A stretch of DNA of 20,463 nt from an uncultured Muribaculaceae bacterium (GTDB taxonomy: Bacteria > Bacteroidota > Bacteroidia > Bacteroidales > Muribaculaceae). Location of the stretch: the NCBI GenBank assembly GCA_910578035.1, contig CAJTOB010000054.1, positions 1-20,463 of the forward strand. The letters are read 5' to 3'. This document shows positions 5,597-14,257 of the stretch, one piece after another. A model generated the notes under the pieces. The model was not told the DNA's origin. It was given only the letters and a program-made list of their open reading frames with translations, and ran no database searches. Every line of letters starts with the position of its first letter. Position 1 is the stretch's first letter. The translations under genes and the position numbers were made by a program.

Positions 5597-7909
5597 TTAG
5601 AAGCGGTCGCGGGTGTTGATTGTATCCGGCCAATGGTGGTCTTTGGGGAAGGCTTGTCCTCCCCATGCTTTCTGCGATGTGCGTGGAAGAGGAGCGTCGG
5701 TCCAGAATGAATCGGTTGCAGGAAGCCCGAGCGGCAGAAATGCAAGCGATGTCATGTAGAGAGAGCCGTTGTTGGTGTACCAGTCGGCTATATTTGGCTG
5801 TCGGCCTGCAAATCCGATAGTCAGGAATCCACCCTCGTTGAAATTCTCCTTCCCGTCATACATATTGTGCATCACGTCAGTAAGCGCACCTCGCACCTGA
5901 CCCGGAGTGAGCCCGTCTGGCAGTCTGCCATACCATGCCATAAGAGCAAGAGGCTGCATGGCTGCCATGCGGTAAGGTATAGAGCGGCCGAAAACAGGGA
6001 ATGTGCCTTCGGGCGAAATCAGACGCTCGAGGACGATGCTGTATTTGCGGGCGCGGTGCAGTGCGCGGTCGTAGTATTTATGGTAATCGGTGCGGCTGTA
6101 TTGGCCGGAGTCTTTCATGTTCTGCAGCGTTTCGAGATACATTGGGTGAAAGACATAGCTGCTGTAGTAGTCGAAAGCAAAATTCGGGCCGTCGGCATAC
6201 CATCCGTCGCCGGTGTACCATTCCTCGACCTTCCTGATTACCGAATTTACCCGATATTCATCGAAAGGAGCGCCGGCTTTGGCGAGAAAACTTTCTATAG
6301 TAGATGAGAAAAGCAGCCAGTTGGTGTAGGGAGGGTCTATGCGGCGAAGTCGAGTGAATTCGTCGATGTAGCGCTGCTTGGTCTTGTCGTCGAGGGGCTT
6401 CCAGAGGGCTTCATAGCCGCGGATGAAGGATTCGGCAATATAGGCAGCGTCTACGAGAGTCTGGCCTTCCTGCCGCCACAGCAGATAGTCGGGGCTGTCA
6501 GGGTCTACTGCATTGGTATAGGCTTGGAGTGCCCACTCGCGGAGCTGAGCGCGCTTTGAGCCTTCTTCTGTGCCGTCGTCGGGCAGAGCCAACCATGGAG
6601 CTATGCCAGCCATGAGGCGTCCGAAGGCCTCCATATAGGTAACCTTGATATTGCGTCCATCCCAGTTGGGGCTCACTTCTACAACCATGTTTTTCTGCAG
6701 ATTGCCTTCGGCCATATTGCGGAGCACCGGCTCAGCCATCTTATAGGCAAGAGCGGCCCAATATGCCCGGTCTTCGTTTGTTTCTTTTTCGAGATAACGC
6801 ACATACTCGCAAGCCGCAAGCAGGAAAGCGCCTGTACCGAAGTTAGACACAGAATTGCGGTCTACCACCTGCCCCGGAATCGCCTTTTCGCCTATCGGCT
6901 GCACGTATCCGACAGAACCGTCTTTCTGCAAAGCTGTCTTACTGAGATAATTCCAGCCTTTGAGGGCGGCGGAGGTATATTTCGGGTTTTCAAGAAGACC
7001 ATTGTTTATGCCCCAAAGCAGTCCATAGGTGAAGAAGGCAGTGCCGGAGGTTTCCGGGCCGGGGGCATGCTCGGGGTCGAGCATAGAGCGCGTCCAGTAC
7101 CCTTCAGGCTGTTGCGATGCCACTACTGCGTCGGCCAGTTTTACAAACTTGTCTTCGAAAAATTTGCGGTTCTTATAGTCCGCCGGCAAGTCTTTGAGTA
7201 CCTTTGCCAGTCCGGCAAGAACCCAACCATCGCCGCGCGCCCAGAAATCTTTTTTACCGTTGGCACTTTTATGCTTTGGATATACATACTTACCGTCGCG
7301 GTAGTACAGGCCGGTTTCGGAGTCGAGCATAATGCTGTCGCTGTACTGTATGTATTCGTATAGCTTGTCAAGATACTTGTCGTTACCTGTGATATTGTAG
7401 AGTTTTGTCATTACCGGCATGACCATGTATAGGCCGTCGGCCCACCACCAGTAGTCGTTTTGCGGAGTAGACATCTGATATTCCATCACTTCGCGGGCGC
7501 GGCGTATCTTGCGGTCGTCGGGCAGAAGGCGGTAGAGGTCGGCGTAGGTCTGAAAACAAATCTGCCAGTCGCCGAACATCACATGCTCGTCATCTTCGCC
7601 GTATGTAGCATATTTCCATTTGCTTTTGTCGTCGCTTTTGGCGCCTTTCCATTGGTTATGTTCAGCCCAGCGCTCCGAATAGTCTCGCCAGGCGTCGTTC
7701 CCAATTAGAAAATAGGCCTCCATGTTTCCAGTATGATAAGCGGCATTATCCCAGAAAGCCCATGTCTCGGCCGGGTGCGTGGCCTGCCAGTGGTCGTTGA
7801 CTTTGGTTATAATTTCGCGTACCTGCTTTGACTCCTTTGTCGGCGCCCCCGAGACACTGGTTGAAAGCAATGCAGAGCAGGCTATGAAAAACAAGTATTT
7901 AATTTTCAT
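5597..7909 (-). CDS. Secreted GH105-like / DUF2264 fusion, probable uronic-acid glycan hydrolase
   Basis: This 770-residue protein has a signal peptide (about 1-21) followed by two (alpha/alpha)-barrel domains. Residues 25-375 are GH105/GH88-like (unsaturated rhamnogalacturonyl/glucuronyl hydrolase). The motifs are GDWQICF (112-118), WWWADGLYMVMP with candidate catalytic D158, FWARGDGWVLAG (222-233) and ETSGTAFFTYGL (286-297). Residues about 385-765 are DUF2264, with AFGRLMAGIAPWL, TNWLLFSSTIE, GDGWYADGPNFAFDYYSSYV and NNGSLYMTSLAFLPLGLP. From memory, unchecked, DUF2264 overlaps CAZy GH154 glucuronidases. Two uronic-acid-directed domains in one periplasmic or surface enzyme suggest stepwise removal of (un)saturated uronic acids from pectin or gum side chains. 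No SusC/D genes are nearby. It has its own promoter and terminator. Confidence 0.88.
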   Translation of the reverse strand: MKIKYLFFIACSALLSTSVSGAPTKESKQVREIITKVNDHWQATHPAETWAFWDNAAYHTGNMEAYFLIGNDAWRDYSERWAEHNQWKGAKSDDKSKWKYATYGEDDEHVMFGDWQICFQTYADLYRLLPDDRKIRRAREVMEYQMSTPQNDYWWWADGLYMVMPVMTKLYNITGNDKYLDKLYEYIQYSDSIMLDSETGLYYRDGKYVYPKHKSANGKKDFWARGDGWVLAGLAKVLKDLPADYKNRKFFEDKFVKLADAVVASQQPEGYWTRSMLDPEHAPGPETSGTAFFTYGLLWGINNGLLENPKYTSAALKGWNYLSKTALQKDGSVGYVQPIGEKAIPGQVVDRNSVSNFGTGAFLLAACEYVRYLEKETNEDRAYWAALAYKMAEPVLRNMAEGNLQKNMVVEVSPNWDGRNIKVTYMEAFGRLMAGIAPWLALPDDGTEEGSKRAQLREWALQAYTNAVDPDSPDYLLWRQEGQTLVDAAYIAESFIRGYEALWKPLDDKTKQRYIDEFTRLRRIDPPYTNWLLFSSTIESFLAKAGAPFDEYRVNSVIRKVEEWYTGDGWYADGPNFAFDYYSSYVFHPMYLETLQNMKDSGQYSRTDYHKYYDRALHRARKYSIVLERLISPEGTFPVFGRSIPYRMAAMQPLALMAWYGRLPDGLTPGQVRGALTDVMHNMYDGKENFNEGGFLTIGFAGRQPNIADWYTNNGSLYMTSLAFLPLGLPATDSFWTDAPLPRTSQKAWGGQAFPKDHHWPDTINTRDRF

Positions 7910-7946
7910 GATATGTGATAATATGATATGTCAAGTGAATCGTTTG

Positions 7947-7977
7947 CAAAGATATATAAATGACTTGAATAAGCAAA
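7947..7977 (-). promoter_or_regulatory. Promoter of the GH105-DUF2264 gene
   Basis: On the minus strand, TTTG (7974-7977), a 19-bp spacer and TATCTTTG (7947-7954) form a consensus Bacteroidota promoter. It leaves a leader of about 30 nt before the ATG at 7909. It lies back to back with the plus-strand promoter at 7988-8019. Confidence 0.7.
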
Positions 7978-7987
7978 ACAGTTTTTT

Positions 7988-8019
7988 CTTGCTTAATCCG
8001 ACACTTTTATATACCTTTG
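7988..8019 (+). promoter_or_regulatory. Promoter of the DUF4011 helicase-nuclease gene
   Basis: CTTG (7988-7991, one mismatch to TTTG), a 20-bp spacer and TACCTTTG (8012-8019) fit the Bacteroidota promoter. Transcription would begin near 8025. This rules out the in-frame TTG at 8017 and favours the ATG at 8071, with a leader of about 45 nt. Confidence 0.55.
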
Positions 8020-8070
8020 TTGAAACGCGCGGAATGCGCATACAACCTCAGGTCTAATCGTTCGTTTACT

Positions 8071-11000
8071 ATGGGAGTCAAAGTCGGTTTAAATCATCTT
8101 CCTGTCATAAATTTTGCAATGCAGCAGAATCATGTGCCCGTGATTCGAGAAATTATTGTGAATAATACCAGAGAAGAGGCTCTTGAGGGGCTTGATATTA
8201 TAATATCATTTGATCCTGAATTCGCCGAATGCGCCACTCTTCATGTCGACATGCTGCCGGGCGGTAGTGATATTCGTTTCACCGATGTTCCTGTACATAT
8301 GTCGACAAGCTATCTCTCTGCCCTTACCGAGCGCATTGCCGCCCTGATTAAGGTAGAGGTGCGCTGCGGTGATGAGTGCCTTGCTTCGGAATCTTACGAT
8401 ATTTCGCTGCTCGCATTCGACCAATGGGGAGGAATTGCCATATTGCCGGAAATGCTTGCTGCTTTTGTGACACCGAATAATCCTGAAGTTGTGCCTTTGA
8501 TTAGGCGAGCCTCGGAAATACTGGGAAATTGGACCGGCTCTCCTTCGCTCGACGAATATCAGACCCGCGACCCCAATCGGGTAAAACTCCAGATGGCAGC
8601 TGTTTACGAGGCTATTGCCGAGCGTGAGATTGCATATTGCACTATCCCTGCGAGTTTCGAAGATTATGGACAGCGAGTGCGTCTGTATAGCGATATTCTG
8701 TCAGGCCGACTCGCCACATGCCTTGATATGACTCTGCTTTATGCCGGGTGTCTTGAGGCTATAGGGATTCATCCTCTTGTTGTGGTTGTGCAAGGGCATG
8801 CTTTTGCGGGAGCATGGCTGGTTCAGGAGTCGTTTCCCGACAGCGTGAACGATGACATATCGTTGCTGACAAAGCGTACTGCCGATGGTATCAATGAGAT
8901 ATTACTGGTTGAGACAACGTGTATGACTGCCGGCAAAGGCGTGTCGTTCGACGAGGCTGTCGTGGCGGCAGATTCTAAATTGGGCAACCCCGATGATTTT
9001 CTGTTGTTCATAGATGTTCTTCGTGCAAGAAACGCTCAGATTCGTCCTCTCCCGCAACGTGTGCTCCGAAATGGTACATTCGAGATTCAGGACGATAGCG
9101 CGGTGCAAGAGCGCAGTGCCGAGGCTCCGGCGGCACTGTCGGCAACCGATACTATTGCCGATGTGGCCCGTATAGGTGTCGGAAAACAGACTATCTGGGA
9201 GCGTAAACTGCTTGATCTTTCTCTCCGCAACAGTCTTCTCAATACACGTATAACGAAAAACACTCTCCAGCTCATATCGGCTAAGGTGAATGAACTCGAA
9301 GACGCTTTGGCCGACGGAATGGAGCTACAGATACTTCCAAAGCCGACAGACTGGGATAATCCTCTGATGAGTGCGGGCATATATCAGGCTCTCAATGTTG
9401 CAGACCCGGTTATCGAGTTGGTAAAGAGCGAACTGAAGCAGAAACGTCTGCGGTCCTATCTTGGAGAAGAGGCCCTTCAGCGTACTCTGACGCATCTTTA
9501 CAGGTCGTCGCGCTTATCTCTTGAGGAAAATGGTGCCAATACGCTCTATCTGGCCGTCGGACTACTCAGATGGTTTGAAACGCCGGCGAGCACTCGTCCG
9601 CGTTTTGCGCCGATACTCCTTCTTCCTATAGAAATCATAAGGAAGTCAGCCGCTAAGGGATTTGTGATACGTAGCCGTGACGAGGAGGCTATGCTGAATA
9701 TCACCCTTCTCGAAATGCTGAGACAGGACTTCGGCATTGCCATCGGCGGTCTCGACATGTTGCCTCGCGATGAAAGCGGTATCGATGTTCCGAAAGTTTT
9801 CAACATCTTCCGTCGGGCTATCATGGCCCAGACCAGCTGGGATGTAGAGGAGCAGGCTATCATCGGTAATTTTTCGTTCAGCAAGTTTATAATGTGGAAT
9901 GATATCCATAATAATGCCGACAAACTGGCCCGCAGCAAGATTGTTGCCAGCCTGATTTCAGGCAAGACAGAATGGACGGAAGATGATGCAGAGGTATGCG
10001 AGACAGACCTTGATGAGGCCTACCCGGCAGGAGACGTGGCATTGCCAATCGGTGCGGATTCATCGCAGTTTGAGGCCATCTGTACGGCTGTCGACGGTAA
10101 AAGTTTTATTCTCCACGGGCCTCCGGGCACAGGAAAGTCGCAGACCATTACCAATATCATAGCCAATGCTCTGTTCAATGGCAAAAAGGTGCTTTTTGTT
10201 GCTGAGAAGATGGCAGCTCTCCAGGTGGTGCAGCGTAGGCTTGAAGCTATTGGTCTTGCTCCGTTCTGTCTGGAACTTCATTCGAACAAGGCCAAGAAAT
10301 CGAGCGTTCTTGAACAACTGAAAAGGACGACTGAGGTAGTGAAAAGAAAACCCGACGAGGCTTTCAGGGTCAAAGCTGCGCAGATAAACGAACTTCGCCG
10401 CGAACTCAACGGATATGTGCGGACTTTGCATAAAATATATCCTGCCGGTCTCTCGCTTTACGATTGCTTTGCCCGCTATGCCGGTATCCGATATGAAGGC
10501 GAGGCTATAGCCATGTCAAGGGCCTCTATTGAAGCCGCTACTCCCGAATCGATAGAAGAAGCACGTTCTGCTGTTGCAGAATATCAGGCAATCAGCAGGA
10601 TATGCGGCTCGCCGGCATCGCATCCTTTGGCCGGAATCGGTCTTACGGAGTATCTTTCTTCTGTAAAGACCGAGGCGCGCGAACATTTATCGGAACTGTT
10701 GGCATCGTTAGCCAAGTATCGCTCGTCGATAAAGGATATTTCCTCATTATTCCGCTTTGATATTGACGGTCTATCTGGTGAACAGCTTACGGCCTTGAGT
10801 GAAATCATTCGGATTCTGCTTGAAGCTAAGGCTCTGCCGCCCCGTTTGCTTAAAGAAGCCGGCAACAGCGAGTTTTTTGTGAGTGTTGACAAGGTTCTGC
10901 AGACAGGGCCGGAAAGAGATAGCGTGCGGTGCAGTCTGCTGAAGGACTTTACAGATTCTATTCTGACGTGGGATTATCGTTTTTGGGAGACCAAATGGCG

Positions 11001-13857
11001 CGAGAGCTCTGCAAAATGGTGGTTGCCGCGCGTGCTCGGACAGAAAAAAGTCAAATCGCAGTTAAAGGCCTTGGCTCTTGGCAAGACACAGATTTCGACT
11101 GATGATGTTTATGGTATTTTCACTTTGCTGAACACCTATAGCGACAGACAGCGCGAAATCGAGGCTCTCGACAGCACTTTTGCTCCTGTTCTTGGTTCTC
11201 TATGGAGTAAGGACAGGGCAGAGTGGGGCTCTATAGACGCCGCAGCCCGAAGTGTGCGCGAACTAAACAGGCAGATAATGCTGTTCACCCGCGACGCATC
11301 GAAGGCGCTTGCATTGAAAGATGTCATATGCAGCAATCTGGAGTGCGGCCTCGATACATTCAGAGAACTGTTCGCCGCTAAATTGCAGACCTTCGCCAAG
11401 CATGCCGCCGATATTGCCGAGAATAAAGCCCGTATACAGAATTTGCTGAAAACAAGGGCGCTCGACGAGCTATCTGCAGAGGACTGTTACCGGCTTGTTG
11501 AGCGTTGGACCGACAATATAGATTCTCTTCACGACTGGGCTGCCTGCAATCTCCTGCGTGAAAAAGTTATTTCGAAAGGCAATCGGGCCATAGTAGATGC
11601 TGTCGATTCCGGAAAAATCGCTGTAGAAGAAATAAGCGATTGTTTTGAAAAGAATTTGTATCGGTCATATGCCGAATATATACTTTCGTGTGAGCCTCAG
11701 ATGAATGCTTTTCATGGTGCGCTTTTCGACGAGAAAACCGAGCGTTTCAGGCAGTTCAGCGCCGAGTTTGAGCGTCTTACACGCGAAGAACTTTTTGCCA
11801 AACTTGCAGCTTCGTTGCCCGCTCTGCAGAAAGAAGCCGCTCAGAGTTCTGAAGTCGGCATTCTACAGCGGAATATCCGCAATGGAGGCCGCGGAACCTC
11901 TATCCGTAAGCTGTTCGAGCAGATTCCGGATTTGCTTGCCCGTATGTGTCCGTGCATGCTTATGAGCCCTATTTCTGTGGCACAATATATTGATGCCGAT
12001 AGGGTTCCCTTTGATCTTGTGATATTCGACGAAGCATCGCAGATGCCGACAAGCGAGGCTGTCGGAGCCATTGCCAGAGGCCGGAATGTGATTGTAGTCG
12101 GCGACCCCAAACAGATGCCCCCTACGGCATTTTTCTCAACCAATACTTTCGACGAGGACAATGCAGACAAAGAAGACCTCGAGAATATTCTTGAAGACTG
12201 TCTTGCCCTCTCAATGCCGTCGAAACATCTGCTATGGCACTACAGAAGCAAGCACGAAAGCCTTATTGCATTCAGCAATGTGAAGTATTATGGCAACAGG
12301 CTTCTTACGTTCCCTTCGCCCGACGACCTTACCACTAAAATAGGCTGGCAGCACGTAGACGGAATATACGACCGCGGTCGGACGCGTCAGAACAGAGCTG
12401 AAGCCGAGGCTGTTGTAGAAGAAATAAGAAAGCGATTGTCGAACCCACAGACCTGTCATCGAAGTATCGGCGTTGTGACATTCAACACTAACCAGCAGTC
12501 GCTTATCGAAGACCTGCTCACAGATTTGTTCCGTCTGAATCCCGAGCTTGAGGCGATAGCTATGGAATGCGATGAGCCTATCTTTATAAAAAATCTTGAA
12601 AATGTTCAGGGCGACGAGCGCGATGTCATACTATTTTCAATCGGATATGGCCCCGACAAGGATGGCAAAATAGCGCTTAATTTCGGCCCGTTGAACCGCG
12701 ATGGCGGTTGCCGGCGCCTCAATGTGGCAGTGTCGCGTGCACGCTATGAGATGAAAGTATTTTCTACTCTAAAAGCCGAACAGATAGATCTCAACAGGAC
12801 CTCGGCAGAAGGTGTGGCCGATTTGAAGGCATTCCTTGAGTATGCCGAAAAAGGCCGCGAATATCTGACATATGCTTCGACAGACAGCTTACGCAGTAGA
12901 GATTCTTTGGTTGAGGCTGTTGCGGCTGAGCTGGCTGCCAGAGGTTACGCTGTGCGCACGAATATAGGCTGTTCGGGCTATCGAATAGACATAGGAGTCG
13001 TAGACCCGCGCGACCCCGGCAAATATATGCTCGGAATTCTTTGCGACGGGCATAACTATAACGCGGCCAAGACTGCCGGTGATAGGGTTGTCACACAGAG
13101 TTCGGTGCTCGGGCTGCTTGGTTGGCGCATATATAGGGTATGGTCTATGGACTGGTGGGAAAATCGTGCCAAAACCATAGAAAATATAATTGCAGCAGTA
13201 GAAGAGGCCGGAAACACTACGCCCTGTGAGCCTTTGAAATCGGTGCAGGCTTTATGTGCCGATGAGGATGAGCCAGAGGCATCTATAAACGAAGTTGTTG
13301 AAGAACCGGATTCATACATCATACCGTATAGCCCGAGCAATCTGAGGCAGGAAAGTATTTCAGCAGAGGATTTTGTGTCGGGCTCCTTCGACCATGTGAT
13401 TCTTAATAAAATCTCGCAAACAGTTGCTCTTGAGGCTCCGATAAGCAAGTCGATGCTGTGTAAGAAGGTAATCAATTCGTTCGGTATTGCCCGTATGGGG
13501 GTAAGAATTGCCGAGCATATGGAGCGGCTTTTGGAGCAGGCTCGTTGCCTTAAGACCGGCGACGCAAATCCGTTTTATTGGAATGCTGACCAGAACCCGC
13601 TGGAATACAATGTTTACCGACCGGTGTCGGATAGAGAAGCCCTCGACATAGCGCCAGAGGAAGTTGCTGTTGCAATCTGTCGTATTCTTCAAGAGCAGGG
13701 AGCGCTTCCTGTCGAAGGGCTGCTGAGAGAGACCGCTCATGCGTTCAACTATACAAGACTTGGCGACAATGTTATTGCTTCTATAAACCGAGGTCTGGAA
13801 TATGCGGCATCGCAAAATAGAGTTGTAATCCAGGCTGACCGCATAAAATTACCGTAA
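8071..13857 (+). CDS. DUF4011 / SF1 helicase / Vsr-like nuclease / DUF3320 protein (Hhe-like defence candidate)
   Basis: This protein has 1928 residues, counted from the ATG at 8071. In order: a beta-rich N-terminus (1-130); a transglutaminase-like region (about 140-290, TCLDMTLLYAG with C217, QGHAFAGAW with H243, then E281); DUF4011 (from about 374, WERKLLDLSLRNSLLN); and an SF1 helicase. Helicase motifs are Walker A GPPGTGKS (K689), DEAS (D1320-E1321), GDPKQMPP (1344-1351), HYRSKHE (1390-1396), NVQGDERDV (1511-1519) and VAVSRAR (R1556). About 630 residues separate Walker A from motif II. A Vsr/MTES_1575-like nuclease follows (about 1605-1700: E1615, D1640, CDGH 1658-1661), then DUF3320 (about 1774-1824) and a second winged-helix-like unit (1860-1913). 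From memory, DUF4011-helicase-Vsr-DUF3320 is the Hhe antiphage architecture. It is monocistronic, and defence remains inference. Confidence 0.88.
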   Translation: MGVKVGLNHLPVINFAMQQNHVPVIREIIVNNTREEALEGLDIIISFDPEFAECATLHVDMLPGGSDIRFTDVPVHMSTSYLSALTERIAALIKVEVRCGDECLASESYDISLLAFDQWGGIAILPEMLAAFVTPNNPEVVPLIRRASEILGNWTGSPSLDEYQTRDPNRVKLQMAAVYEAIAEREIAYCTIPASFEDYGQRVRLYSDILSGRLATCLDMTLLYAGCLEAIGIHPLVVVVQGHAFAGAWLVQESFPDSVNDDISLLTKRTADGINEILLVETTCMTAGKGVSFDEAVVAADSKLGNPDDFLLFIDVLRARNAQIRPLPQRVLRNGTFEIQDDSAVQERSAEAPAALSATDTIADVARIGVGKQTIWERKLLDLSLRNSLLNTRITKNTLQLISAKVNELEDALADGMELQILPKPTDWDNPLMSAGIYQALNVADPVIELVKSELKQKRLRSYLGEEALQRTLTHLYRSSRLSLEENGANTLYLAVGLLRWFETPASTRPRFAPILLLPIEIIRKSAAKGFVIRSRDEEAMLNITLLEMLRQDFGIAIGGLDMLPRDESGIDVPKVFNIFRRAIMAQTSWDVEEQAIIGNFSFSKFIMWNDIHNNADKLARSKIVASLISGKTEWTEDDAEVCETDLDEAYPAGDVALPIGADSSQFEAICTAVDGKSFILHGPPGTGKSQTITNIIANALFNGKKVLFVAEKMAALQVVQRRLEAIGLAPFCLELHSNKAKKSSVLEQLKRTTEVVKRKPDEAFRVKAAQINELRRELNGYVRTLHKIYPAGLSLYDCFARYAGIRYEGEAIAMSRASIEAATPESIEEARSAVAEYQAISRICGSPASHPLAGIGLTEYLSSVKTEAREHLSELLASLAKYRSSIKDISSLFRFDIDGLSGEQLTALSEIIRILLEAKALPPRLLKEAGNSEFFVSVDKVLQTGPERDSVRCSLLKDFTDSILTWDYRFWETKWRESSAKWWLPRVLGQKKVKSQLKALALGKTQISTDDVYGIFTLLNTYSDRQREIEALDSTFAPVLGSLWSKDRAEWGSIDAAARSVRELNRQIMLFTRDASKALALKDVICSNLECGLDTFRELFAAKLQTFAKHAADIAENKARIQNLLKTRALDELSAEDCYRLVERWTDNIDSLHDWAACNLLREKVISKGNRAIVDAVDSGKIAVEEISDCFEKNLYRSYAEYILSCEPQMNAFHGALFDEKTERFRQFSAEFERLTREELFAKLAASLPALQKEAAQSSEVGILQRNIRNGGRGTSIRKLFEQIPDLLARMCPCMLMSPISVAQYIDADRVPFDLVIFDEASQMPTSEAVGAIARGRNVIVVGDPKQMPPTAFFSTNTFDEDNADKEDLENILEDCLALSMPSKHLLWHYRSKHESLIAFSNVKYYGNRLLTFPSPDDLTTKIGWQHVDGIYDRGRTRQNRAEAEAVVEEIRKRLSNPQTCHRSIGVVTFNTNQQSLIEDLLTDLFRLNPELEAIAMECDEPIFIKNLENVQGDERDVILFSIGYGPDKDGKIALNFGPLNRDGGCRRLNVAVSRARYEMKVFSTLKAEQIDLNRTSAEGVADLKAFLEYAEKGREYLTYASTDSLRSRDSLVEAVAAELAARGYAVRTNIGCSGYRIDIGVVDPRDPGKYMLGILCDGHNYNAAKTAGDRVVTQSSVLGLLGWRIYRVWSMDWWENRAKTIENIIAAVEEAGNTTPCEPLKSVQALCADEDEPEASINEVVEEPDSYIIPYSPSNLRQESISAEDFVSGSFDHVILNKISQTVALEAPISKSMLCKKVINSFGIARMGVRIAEHMERLLEQARCLKTGDANPFYWNADQNPLEYNVYRPVSDREALDIAPEEVAVAICRILQEQGALPVEGLLRETAHAFNYTRLGDNVIASINRGLEYAASQNRVVIQADRIKLP

Positions 13858-13889
13858 AAAACACACAGCCGGCTAAATGGCCGGCTGTG
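13856..13889 (-). terminator. Terminator of the rubredoxin gene (minus strand)
   Basis: CACAGCCGGC (13864-13873) and GCCGGCTGTG (13880-13889) form a perfect 10-bp GC-rich stem with a 6-nt loop. On the minus strand it is followed by GTGT and six T (forward A-run 13856-13861). The hairpin also directly follows the helicase stop codon, but there is no T-run on the plus strand. Confidence 0.7.
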
Positions 13890-13899
13890 CTTATCCTGA

Positions 13900-14064
13900 T
13901 TAATCGACAGGCTTAAATTGGTCTTTCCCGACTCCACAGAGGGGGCAGACCCAATCATCTGGCAAATCTTCAAATGCAGTTCCAGGGGCGATGCCGTTTT
14001 CGGGGTCGCCTAAAGCTGGGTCATAAACCCAATCGCAGACTTCACATACATATTTCTGTTCCAT
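13900..14064 (-). CDS. Rubredoxin
   Basis: This 54-residue gene encodes a small iron protein that carries single electrons in the cytosol, often to peroxide- or oxygen-reducing enzymes in anaerobes. The two Cys knuckles are YVCEVCDW (C7, C10) and WVCPLCGVGKDQF (C40, C43), which ligate one Fe. The body has the family signature WVYDPALGDPENGIAPGTAF, and the length is the usual 52-55. The ATG at 14064 is the only sensible start. It stands alone, between the ends of the helicase gene and the start of the recombinase gene, with its own hairpin terminator. No redox partner is in the window. The upstream 193 bp shows no clear consensus promoter. Confidence 0.97.
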   Translation of the reverse strand: MEQKYVCEVCDWVYDPALGDPENGIAPGTAFEDLPDDWVCPLCGVGKDQFKPVD

Positions 14065-14257
14065 AGTAGTTTTATAAAGAAGCTGGTTAATAAATTGATA
14101 GAAACCTTATACTGAATGCAGATTTACGACCGCATAGTCGGTTGAAATAATTTCGTATAAATTAGAAACAAAAAAGACGGGCAAAGGTTCATCGTGCATA
14201 TCCCCTCATGAGAGGGCAGAGAGCCGGAAAAACTTTTTATTTTGCGGCTAAAAAAAC

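Noticed and set aside
8017..8070. Extension of the helicase gene to the TTG at 8017
   Set aside because: The -7 box occupies 8012-8019, so this codon would lie at or before the transcription start. The ATG at 8071 is preferred.
14110..14121. TACTGAATGCAG upstream of the recombinase, as a second copy of the inverted-repeat arm
   Set aside because: Only 9 of 12 positions match the arm at 15535-15547. This is too weak to claim a paired recombination site.
14203..14216. CCCTC-ATGA-GAGGG hairpin upstream of the recombinase
   Set aside because: It is a 5-bp stem only, with no known regulator pattern. It may be part of a leader but cannot be assigned.
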